Shown here: positions 26,581 through 34,706 of the stretch, one piece after another
Numbering within the stretch: position 1 is the first letter of the stretch
Layout of the letters: each line of letters starts with the position of its first letter
Source: Woronichinia naegeliana WA131
GTDB lineage: Bacteria > Cyanobacteriota > Cyanobacteriia > Cyanobacteriales > Microcystaceae
Reading direction: 5' to 3'
Assembly: GCA_025370055.1 (NCBI GenBank)
Contig: CP073041.1
Location: 1,860,001 to 1,924,000, forward strand
Length of the DNA stretch: 64,000 nucleotides
The notes under the pieces: model-generated
Databases searched by the model: none
Seen by the model: only the letters and a program-made list of their open reading frames with translations
Told to the model about the DNA's origin: nothing
Program-made: the position numbers and the translations under genes

Positions 26581-28893
26581 ATGGCTATCGCACAGTCAGT
26601 CGTTATTGCTTTAGATATCATGTACGGCAATCAGGCCCCTTCGGCATCTGATTTAGAATGGTGGGCTAGTCCTGCCGCCGCCGATATTACCTATAATCAG
26701 GCTGTTGTCCTTTTTGCAACCTCAGCAGCAGCACAAGCAAACTATCCGTATCTTGCTGCTCCAAACGTTGCCAGTCCTCAGCAGTATGTAGAACAAATTT
26801 TCCAAAATAACTATGGCATCCCAGCATCAGCGATTGATCCTGTAGAACTGGATTACTGGGTGAGCTGGTTATCTTTGCCTGATGATAACGGTATTCCTAA
26901 TTATTTAGAACTACCTTCCGTTATTAATCAATATTCCCCGCCTGCAAGACAAGCTGCTTTGGTAAATCGCGCTAATGTCGCTCTTGACTTTACTCAAAAG
27001 ATGTTGGCGGCTGGGAATTCAACTTTTACCCCTGCCCAATCTGGAAATTCTTGGGCAATCATTAATACCGTCACGGCAGATCCTGCCACCGTTGTGGCGG
27101 CAAAAGCGGCTACCGATCAATTCATTGCGAATGGTGGTGGACAGACTGGAAACACATTTACCTTCACTACTGCTATTGATAACCTCATAGGTGGTGCCAC
27201 CAATGATTCTTTTATTGGCGATAATGGTACTCCTACTGCAATCACAGTTCAAGCGGCAGATCAGGTGAATGGTGGCGGCGGTACTGATGTATTCAAATAT
27301 TTTGCTCCAAACGTTGCGCTCCCTTCTTTGGTTGATGTAGAAAATGTGCAGTTGCTCAGTGCAAATGCGTCAGTTGGTGGCATTGACTTTTCTCCGTTGG
27401 CAGGGAAGGGTATTCAACAAGTTACTTTTGTTGGTAGTGCTCCTGATGGTGTTACCGTGAAAGGGTTAAATGGTATTGCTTTCGGTGTGGAAAACGTCAC
27501 CGCAGGTACGCCTAATCTTACGGGAGATTTTGGTACTGCTACGGCTGCAACCTTTATTGTTACCAGTTCCCAAGTGGGGGATATTACCCTGAATGGAGCC
27601 AATCTCAAATCTCTGGACGTTCAATCTGAAGGAAAAAGCAACAAACTCAATGACCTAGTTGCAGTTGGTGGTGTATTGGCAAGCATCAATGTTGTCGGCA
27701 CTGGAGGTTTAACGGTTACTAACTCTCTAGACAACAGCGTTAAGACAATTGATGCCAGCAAGAATACAGGTGGCGTTAATCTCATAGCAGGTAATTCAGA
27801 TTTAACTTTTACTGGTGGCTCTGGGAATGATACCCTCAATTTTGCGGCACTTCAGTTCACGAGCAAAGATGTCTTGGATGGTGGTGCTGGTAAGGATACT
27901 CTCGTCCTTGGGGATGTACTTATTGATGGGAATGCTGCTCTTGTCGGGGCGATCAACAGCGTTAAGAATTTTGAAACGTTAGGATTCAGTGGTGGCGGTG
28001 CTACTGTTGATGCTTCTGCCATTACTGCTTTCACGGATTACCGTCTGCAAGGAGTTGCAGGAAACTTTAGCATTCAGAATGCAAGTAGCACCAACACCTT
28101 GACTATTGCCGTTGACAATGCTGGTTTTACCACAAATATTGCCAACAAACTAGGGCAAAATACTGCAAATTTGACGCTTGAAGGCTCAGGTGTAGGGACG
28201 GGTGGGTTAACCTTAACTGGTTTAACAACCCTAAATTTAGCATCTACGAAAGGTAACTCGACAGCTACTGTAGCGAACTCGATCAATAATTTTGTTGCTA
28301 ATCCTGATAACCTTAAAATTTTAGTGACAGGAGATCAAGCCTTAACTGTCGCTGCGCCTAATGCCACCCTAACTGGTGTGACAGTCGATGCGACGAAGTT
28401 TACCGCTAAATTAAACTTTACTGGGACAGGTAAGGTAGATTCGTTGACAGGGGGGACTGGAGCTGACACTTTAACTGGTGGACTGGGGGCAGATGCCTTA
28501 ACTGGTGGTGTTGGTGCTGATACTTTCAGCTATAATCCCGGCGGCGCGGTTGACTCCAACGCGGGAACCTTAACCGGAGTCGTAACTTTTGACACTATCA
28601 GTGATTTTGATGTTGCAGCAGATAAATTAAGCTCTGCCTTATTCGTCCCTGCTAATTTGACAGCTCAAGGTACTGTTCAAGCGGCGGTTAATGTCAGTGG
28701 TGCAACTACTCTATCTACTGCTATCGGTGTGGCTGCTGCCGCGATTGGTGCTAGTAAATACGGTGCTTTCCAAATTGCAGGTTCTACCTATGTCTTGGCT
28801 AATGATGCTGTTGTTGGTACGGTTGGTGCTGGCGATCTGTTAGTGCAGTTAACGGGGAATTTAACTTTAACTGCGACTAACTATACGGTTTAG
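26581..28893 (+). CDS. RTX / S-layer-like secreted protein
   Basis: This 770-residue acidic protein is rich in Gly, Thr, Ala, Asn and Val, with almost no Cys. Residues about 1-175 resemble a DUF4214-like helical domain (YVEQIFQNNYGIPASAIDPVELDYWVSWL), found in surface-layer and RTX proteins. The middle is beta-rich repeats (VNGGGGTDVF, VEN, LDVQSEG). RTX-type calcium-binding nonapeptides occur near 425 (GGSGNDTLNF), 443 (LDGGAGKDTLVLG) and as a tight array at about 622-650 (GGTGADTLTGGLGADALTGG). No signal peptide is present, so export by a type I system through the C-terminus is expected; no such transporter is in the window. It has its own terminator and lies inside the glycan island, so it could be the glycosylated surface protein; that link is inference. 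Confidence 0.8.
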   Translation: MAIAQSVVIALDIMYGNQAPSASDLEWWASPAAADITYNQAVVLFATSAAAQANYPYLAAPNVASPQQYVEQIFQNNYGIPASAIDPVELDYWVSWLSLPDDNGIPNYLELPSVINQYSPPARQAALVNRANVALDFTQKMLAAGNSTFTPAQSGNSWAIINTVTADPATVVAAKAATDQFIANGGGQTGNTFTFTTAIDNLIGGATNDSFIGDNGTPTAITVQAADQVNGGGGTDVFKYFAPNVALPSLVDVENVQLLSANASVGGIDFSPLAGKGIQQVTFVGSAPDGVTVKGLNGIAFGVENVTAGTPNLTGDFGTATAATFIVTSSQVGDITLNGANLKSLDVQSEGKSNKLNDLVAVGGVLASINVVGTGGLTVTNSLDNSVKTIDASKNTGGVNLIAGNSDLTFTGGSGNDTLNFAALQFTSKDVLDGGAGKDTLVLGDVLIDGNAALVGAINSVKNFETLGFSGGGATVDASAITAFTDYRLQGVAGNFSIQNASSTNTLTIAVDNAGFTTNIANKLGQNTANLTLEGSGVGTGGLTLTGLTTLNLASTKGNSTATVANSINNFVANPDNLKILVTGDQALTVAAPNATLTGVTVDATKFTAKLNFTGTGKVDSLTGGTGADTLTGGLGADALTGGVGADTFSYNPGGAVDSNAGTLTGVVTFDTISDFDVAADKLSSALFVPANLTAQGTVQAAVNVSGATTLSTAIGVAAAAIGASKYGAFQIAGSTYVLANDAVVGTVGAGDLLVQLTGNLTLTATNYTV

Positions 28894-28935
28894 TTCTGTG
28901 ATAATTCAACATCAATAGAATCTTAAAACGTTTTT

Positions 28936-28971
28936 AATAGGATTAGTCCTTATGGATTGATCCTATTTTTT
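28936..28971 (+). terminator. Rho-independent terminator after the RTX gene
   Basis: A 14-base stem, AATAGGATTAGTCC pairing with GGATTGATCCTATT around loop TTAT (two positions are wobble or mismatched), is followed by TTTT. It lies 43 bases after the RTX stop. It is one of the clearest terminators in the window and suggests the RTX gene is a separate transcription unit. The next 270 bases hold only short frames and a second weak GGCG-TTTTT-CGCC hairpin (28984-28996). Confidence 0.85.
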
Positions 28972-29243
28972 GTAAAACAATAGGGCGTTTTTCGCCTTAC
29001 TGAGGTATCTATAAGCTGATAGGGTAACGAGAGTAAGCTAAAGTCTTGCCATATAAAGGTTGTAGGGTTATGAAATTTCAAAAGATCAAGTCTCAATTTC
29101 ACTTTTATGAAGACTGCCATATATCTAATTTTTAAAACAAGGAGAACGTTCAAAATGCAATGCTAAGATAAGAACAGGTTCTCTTTTTGATAAGCTAATA
29201 GTTGAACTGTGGTTATTTACGTATTTTTGAGCAAAAGTGTATT

Positions 29244-30764
29244 ATGATTTGGAATGAAGGCTATGTGGCAGAAGTAAATTATACCTATGGATTCTATGGA
29301 GAACTAAGTCCTCTTAAGCTGGCATTTGCCTCTGCTCTCAAGTCAATTCAGCTTCCTAACCTGACTGAATCTTTTAACTATTGCGAACTCGCTTGTGGTC
29401 GGGGGTATTCATCCAATTTATTAGCTGCTACTTATCCCCAAGCCCAATTTTATGCCAATGATTTTAATCCTAGCCATATTATTGAAGCAAAAACTTTAGC
29501 AGAAGCGGCAGGTACTCGCAATGTGCATTTCTTTGATGATAGCTTTGAAGAGTTTATTAATCAGGAATTGCCCCAATTTGATTTTATTGTGCTACACGGA
29601 ATTTATAGCTGGATTAGTCCGAAAAACCGTCAGGCAATCGTTGATTTTATCCGAAAAAAACTTAATGTTGGTGGCTTAGTTTATATTTCCTATAATGCAT
29701 TGCCTGGATGGTCTGCGGCAATGCCAATGCAAGCCTTGATGCTCCGTCATGGTCAACGATCATCCGAACCTATTCTCAATCGTATTGAACAAGCACTAAA
29801 TTTTACGGGACAGTTATTAGATGTCAATGCAAATTATTTTACTCAAAATCCAATTGTTCAAAAACGCCTGGAGGCATTAAAAAGCCAGAATCGTCATTAT
29901 TTAGCCCATGAATATTTTAATGAAGAATGGAATTCTTTTTACTTTGATGAAGTTGCCAAAGAACTCGAAGTTGCTAAATTAAATTTTATTGGTTCTGCTC
30001 ATTTAATAGATCATGTGGATGCAGTGAATCTTTCCGCCGTAGCGCAAGCACAATTAGCTCAAGTTAGCGATCCCCTCTTTCGGGAAGTTGTGCGGGATTT
30101 CTGTCTGAATACTCAATTCCGTCGGGATATTTTTGGGCGAGGTAAATTATCACTTACTGTTCAGGAACAAGTTCAACAACTCCAGGGAACACGATTTGCC
30201 CTAGTCACTGCCTCAGCGAATATAAAGTTTGAACATCAGTTTCCCCTGGGTGAAGTTAAACTTCAAGAAGAAATTTATGGGCCAATTTGTACAACTTTAG
30301 CCACAGGAGCCTTAACCCTCGGAGAATTGCAAAATCATCCCCAAACCCAACATATTACGCTTAATAGTCTTTATCAAGCTCTTCTTATTTTGATTGGTGT
30401 TGGTTATATTCATCCCGCAGTAAATGAGACAACTCGTAAGCAACGGCAAAAATCTACCGATGCTTTTAATATGGCCGTCAAAACAAAAGCCCTCTATAGC
30501 GACGAGATGAATTATTTAGCCTCACCATTAGTTGGTACTGGTGTAGCAGTCAATCGCTTGGAACAGCTATTATTACTGGCTAAATCTCGTAAACAAAGTG
30601 GCCCTGAATTTCTTTGGCAAGTGCTTTCTAGTCAGGGGAAAAAAGTAGTTACAGACGGCAAGACCCTCGAAACTGAGGAGGAAAATCTGGCCTATCTTCA
30701 CAGTGCGGCTGAGGAGTTTGAACGCGATCGCTTACCCATTTTGACACTTTTAGGAATTAACTAA
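29244..30764 (+). CDS. Class I SAM methyltransferase with methyltransferase regulatory domain
   Basis: This protein (506 aa from the ATG at 29244; the frame is open to 29202) has an N-terminal class I methyltransferase domain: FNYCELACGRGYSSNLLAATYPQAQFYANDFNP and FDFIVLHGIYSWISPKNRQ. It is followed by GGLVYISYNALPGWSAAMPMQALMLRHG, a phrase shared by methyltransferases that carry the so-called regulatory domain, which then extends to the C-terminus (about 220-500). Substrates of the group are poorly known, and surface-polysaccharide or protein targets have been suggested. It follows the RTX gene but after a terminator, so it has its own promoter. Confidence 0.8.
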   Translation: MIWNEGYVAEVNYTYGFYGELSPLKLAFASALKSIQLPNLTESFNYCELACGRGYSSNLLAATYPQAQFYANDFNPSHIIEAKTLAEAAGTRNVHFFDDSFEEFINQELPQFDFIVLHGIYSWISPKNRQAIVDFIRKKLNVGGLVYISYNALPGWSAAMPMQALMLRHGQRSSEPILNRIEQALNFTGQLLDVNANYFTQNPIVQKRLEALKSQNRHYLAHEYFNEEWNSFYFDEVAKELEVAKLNFIGSAHLIDHVDAVNLSAVAQAQLAQVSDPLFREVVRDFCLNTQFRRDIFGRGKLSLTVQEQVQQLQGTRFALVTASANIKFEHQFPLGEVKLQEEIYGPICTTLATGALTLGELQNHPQTQHITLNSLYQALLILIGVGYIHPAVNETTRKQRQKSTDAFNMAVKTKALYSDEMNYLASPLVGTGVAVNRLEQLLLLAKSRKQSGPEFLWQVLSSQGKKVVTDGKTLETEEENLAYLHSAAEEFERDRLPILTLLGIN

Positions 30765-30793
30765 AAAGAGTAGTGCGATTGACTTAAAATATT

Positions 30794-31036
30794 GGCTATC
30801 TTAACCAAGAAGCTGCTCCTGTCTCTCCTCTATGGTTAGCTGTTAGAAGTCAACAGGCAGAACTGAATCGATTGCGAACTCAACTTGCTGAAATCTAACT
30901 AACCTTGACGAACTATGATTACCAAACCCAGGTAATTGTAGAAAATCTTAAGGTTGATCAAAAAACAGCCCAGACAGAAATTGTGGCGATGAAAAGCAGT
31001 AAATTTTGGCAATTAAGGAATCTTTGGCATAGATAA
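30794..31036 (+). pseudogene. Decayed coiled-coil tail of a glycan-island gene
   Basis: In one frame the sequence reads WLAVRSQQAELNRLRTQLAEI, then a stop (TAA), then a further 40 codons ending EIVAMKSSKFWQLRNLWHR and a stop. Endings of the type KSSKFWxLRxLW are common at the C-terminus of cyanobacterial glycosyltransferases and methyltransferases of this kind. No start or catalytic domain is present, so this is the remains of a lost gene between 29244-30764 and the next glycosyltransferase. Confidence 0.6.
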
Positions 31037-31115
31037 TTGGTTCAGATCTTAGCGTTTTTATCTTCAATTGTTTTTTTGCCTCCCTTTTATTTTCCTTTTT
31101 GCCCCTTTAAAATAA

Positions 31116-34100
31116 ATGAACAAATTTATCATTATTGATCATTCTTTATGTAACTTACAGGGTCATCATTATGAGTGTAGTATCTCTGTTGCAGAGGCTG
31201 CCGCAAGAGCTGGATATCAACCGATCATTATTGCTAATCGTTCTTTTTCTCAATCTTTACAAACAGAGAATATTCAAGTTATTCCAGCTTTTGAGGTAGA
31301 TTGGTTTAATCAGCCAACTTTAAATAAGTCTCAGGAAAATAATAACTTTAGATTACCATTTGAACAAAATATAGAAGTTTTTAAGCAGCTTTTTTTAATT
31401 GGTAAAAAACAAAGAAATCACAACGCTTTCCAATTATATGCTCTACGTTTAACCTATCCTCGTTGGGCAATTTTAATTGAAAAAATAGAAGGAAGTTTAG
31501 AACGTTTAAGTCAAGGTTTCCAGCAAGATCTGCAATTATTAACCAAAATTCCTTTTGCTAATACTTTCTGGCGATTACTCAAAATAGTTGGGGGTTTGTT
31601 GCTTTTAGGAGGAAAGCTGATCAACAAGATTTTTATTAAATTTTTAAGTTACCTTAATAATTCTAAGCCGCAGAGAAAACAATGCTTAGGCTTTGCTGAA
31701 ACGTTAGCTCAAGTGTTACCAAGCTTAAGTTTAAACTATGGAGATCATGTTTTTATTCATACCTTAGGCATTGAACAATTAGAAGAACTTTATTATTGGC
31801 TAATTAACGGCGATCGCGCTTTGCTGCCAACCTATCATATTTTACTGAGAAGAGATACTGAAGATCCTCTAGTGCTACAGGCTAAAGGCATGGGACTGAA
31901 AAAATGTCTTCAGGCTTACTCTGAAAGTCAACTATGGCCGACCAAAATACGCTTTTATACCGATACTGAAAATCTTGCCTATCGCCATAATCAACTCAGC
32001 CCCATTCAATTTAGTCGTATTCCTATTCCCTTTCGCCAAGAACAACTAGCGGTTTCTCTTCCCCTGCAAAAAAAGGAAAAAACAGCGATTCATATTGTTT
32101 ATTTAGGAGATGCTCGCCCCGAAAAAGGCTATCAGCATTTGCCTGCTTTAGTGGCGGCTCTGTGGCCCCAATATTTAAGTGTAGGAAAAGTGTTTTTTAC
32201 TATTCAGTCTAATTACAATGTTCAGGGAGGAGAAATCGGCATTCTTGAAGCTAAATTAGCCTTGGCTCAGTACCCGGAAAGTAAGGTTAAACTCATTCAC
32301 AACCCCATATCAACGGCGGAATATTATCAGTTACTCGCTTCCGCCGATATTGTTATTCTGCCCTACAACCCTCAGAATTATCAACGAACTTCGGGAGTTT
32401 TAACGGAAGCTTTAGCCGCCGGTAAGCCAGTGGTGGTTCCAGAGGGAAGTTGGTTAGCTCAACAGGTTGATCAATCTAGAGCCAGTATTTATGCCGAGCC
32501 ACAGCAATTACCCCAGGCGGTTATTCGTCTTATTGATAATTTGTCTAGTTTTACTGAAGCAGCCCAGAAATTCAGTCTTTATTGGCGAGAACAACAATCT
32601 CCCGATCTCCTTATTCAGTGCCTACTCAATCCTCCTACTGTTGAGATTAATTTACCGATTCAGGCTTCCAATAACCCAGAGCGATCGCCCCAAGAAACGT
32701 CTAAAATTTTAATCTTAATGGCGGGAGAAGCAATTATTACGGATGGTAGTAATACTGATAATTCAGTTAGAGCTTTAAACTATTTTTGTCACTGTGGTTA
32801 TCAGGTTTATGGTGTTTTCTATGGACAGCAGCAGAATTTAGATAAGCAATACTGGCAAGAATTTTCTCAATCTGTGCGACAGGCAACCCAACATTATGGA
32901 CTTCAAGGTAGCTGGATTTTAGAACCTCAAGCTAACTTAGGAAAACCTTCTGATTGTAGTGATGAACAGTATCAACGTTATATTGAAGATAGTTTCTATC
33001 AACGTCCTACTGTTTTTAATAGCTGGGTTAGTTCCGCTTATTTAAGTATTCCGACTGAACTATTCACTCTTTTATCAACCCTGAAAATGGATCTGGTTTA
33101 TATTGATTCTGTCCTATACTCGCCCTGCTTAAAAAAACTAGGATTGGGTCAGTTGCCAGTCATTGGGGAGGTTTCTCAACTCTATGCCTATCACTCTGCT
33201 TTGGTAAATTCTCAAGACTTAGATCATCAAGAGCTAGATTGGGAAATTCATTTACTGAAACAATGTAAAGTACTATTGACTGTAAATCCTGCTTTTGCAG
33301 AAAAAATCCAGGAGTTGACCCAAAATCCTCTCATTTATGCGATCGCACCATGGAATGCAGCCATAGAAGCTAAAGGCACTCGTCAGGCCAGCTATAATCA
33401 AGCTCTCAATCAAGCTTGTCTCGATATTTTAGGGAATAAAGCTCTGTCGTTAAAAGCGGTAAAATCTCACCCTAAGATCGCCATTCTTTATCCCTGGGGA
33501 AATATTCAAGACCGCAAAAGTGGAGCGAGTCAACGAACCGGAATGCTATGGGACTACCTCCGAGAACAATCCTACGAAGTGCGATTTTTTACCCTCGGAG
33601 AACAGCGATCGCGTTGGCAAGCGGGAGTTTGTTATGAATACCATGATTCTGTATTTTCCCCTGGGGATCTGATGAAAAAAGCCTATGGTGATGCCTATCG
33701 TTCTTGGTATTCTCTTTTTGAAGATTCTAACCTCAATTCTCACTTAAATTCGCCGATTATACCCACAGAAGGAAGCGAAAGTTGGCTGCCTTGGATTTAT
33801 TATCAATTTCGCTTAGACCCCAATTTTCAACATTGGCTTGAAACTATTATTGATTGGGCTGATGTGGTGATTCTGGAATATCCTTTCTGGGCAGAAAGTG
33901 TTAACAAAATTTGTCATCGCAAGCAGGTTCGTTGGCTTTTAACGGCTCATGATGTTTTAGCCAAAAATCTTGCTCCCGATACGATGCTATTTCAAATTGC
34001 GCTTACGGAAGAATTACAAGCTTTGCGCCAAGCTGATGCGGTGATTACGTTATCTGTTGATGATCAGGCATTTTTTGCGAAGTATGGTATTCAATCTTCC

Positions 34101-34706
34101 TGTGTTCCTGTCGGTGTTGATCTTCAAAAAGTGCAGACTCTGAACAGTCAAAAAGTCCTAGCTAGACCGAACGAGCTTTTGGCATTATCCCCTGATTGGG
34201 AGCGACCTTTTTGCTTATTTATTGGCAGTAACCATCAGCCTAATCTAGAAGCCGTCAAACAAATACAGCTTTGGTGTCAGGAACAAACTCTGGCGTTTGA
34301 TTTTGTGGTGGTGGGGAGTTGTTGGCAAAGTGAAAGATCAGGAAACTTTTTGGCGTTAGGGAAAGTCTCTGAGCAATCCCTGGTCTATCTCTATCAAAGA
34401 GCCAATCTTGTACTTGCACCGTTGACAATGGGGACTGGAATGTCTGTGAAAATCATTGAAGCGATGGCCTATGGTAAAGTGGTCTTGGGAACGGCGATCG
34501 CCTTTCGCGGTTATCCCGTTGAGTCAGGTGTAAACTGTCTGATTTGTGATAAGTTAGATGATTATCCTGATCAAATTAGCCTGCTAATTCAAGAACCTGA
34601 CGTTTTAGACAAAATAGGCCAACAAGCACAGGAATTTGCCAAGGCTTACGATTATCGTCAATTGTATAAAACCTATTTAGATTTAATTTTAAATTTAATT
34701 ACATGA
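31116..34706 (+). CDS. Large protein with two GT4-like glycosyltransferase modules
   Basis: The product (1196 aa) has an N-terminal glycosyltransferase half (about 1-500: MNKFIIIDHSLCNLQGHHYE, VYLGDARPEKGYQHLPALV near 325, and RTSGVLTEALAAGKPVVVPEG near 423), a middle domain beginning KILILMAGEAI near 529, and a C-terminal GT4-like module (about 785-1190: KIAILYPWGNIQDRKSGASQR, FCLFIGSNHQPNLEAV near 1030, and GTGMSVKIIEAMAYGKVVLGT near 1107). Both modules keep the acidic nucleotide-sugar-binding patch. Such chains may add two sugars in sequence. It overlaps the next gene by 4 bases (ATGA), so they are translationally coupled. Confidence 0.82.
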   Translation: MNKFIIIDHSLCNLQGHHYECSISVAEAAARAGYQPIIIANRSFSQSLQTENIQVIPAFEVDWFNQPTLNKSQENNNFRLPFEQNIEVFKQLFLIGKKQRNHNAFQLYALRLTYPRWAILIEKIEGSLERLSQGFQQDLQLLTKIPFANTFWRLLKIVGGLLLLGGKLINKIFIKFLSYLNNSKPQRKQCLGFAETLAQVLPSLSLNYGDHVFIHTLGIEQLEELYYWLINGDRALLPTYHILLRRDTEDPLVLQAKGMGLKKCLQAYSESQLWPTKIRFYTDTENLAYRHNQLSPIQFSRIPIPFRQEQLAVSLPLQKKEKTAIHIVYLGDARPEKGYQHLPALVAALWPQYLSVGKVFFTIQSNYNVQGGEIGILEAKLALAQYPESKVKLIHNPISTAEYYQLLASADIVILPYNPQNYQRTSGVLTEALAAGKPVVVPEGSWLAQQVDQSRASIYAEPQQLPQAVIRLIDNLSSFTEAAQKFSLYWREQQSPDLLIQCLLNPPTVEINLPIQASNNPERSPQETSKILILMAGEAIITDGSNTDNSVRALNYFCHCGYQVYGVFYGQQQNLDKQYWQEFSQSVRQATQHYGLQGSWILEPQANLGKPSDCSDEQYQRYIEDSFYQRPTVFNSWVSSAYLSIPTELFTLLSTLKMDLVYIDSVLYSPCLKKLGLGQLPVIGEVSQLYAYHSALVNSQDLDHQELDWEIHLLKQCKVLLTVNPAFAEKIQELTQNPLIYAIAPWNAAIEAKGTRQASYNQALNQACLDILGNKALSLKAVKSHPKIAILYPWGNIQDRKSGASQRTGMLWDYLREQSYEVRFFTLGEQRSRWQAGVCYEYHDSVFSPGDLMKKAYGDAYRSWYSLFEDSNLNSHLNSPIIPTEGSESWLPWIYYQFRLDPNFQHWLETIIDWADVVILEYPFWAESVNKICHRKQVRWLLTAHDVLAKNLAPDTMLFQIALTEELQALRQADAVITLSVDDQAFFAKYGIQSSCVPVGVDLQKVQTLNSQKVLARPNELLALSPDWERPFCLFIGSNHQPNLEAVKQIQLWCQEQTLAFDFVVVGSCWQSERSGNFLALGKVSEQSLVYLYQRANLVLAPLTMGTGMSVKIIEAMAYGKVVLGTAIAFRGYPVESGVNCLICDKLDDYPDQISLLIQEPDVLDKIGQQAQEFAKAYDYRQLYKTYLDLILNLIT

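Noticed and set aside
29154-29166. Three-codon frame ATGCAATGCTAA after an AAGGAG ribosome-like site
   Set aside because: It is too short to support as a leader peptide; probably the remains of a lost start or chance.
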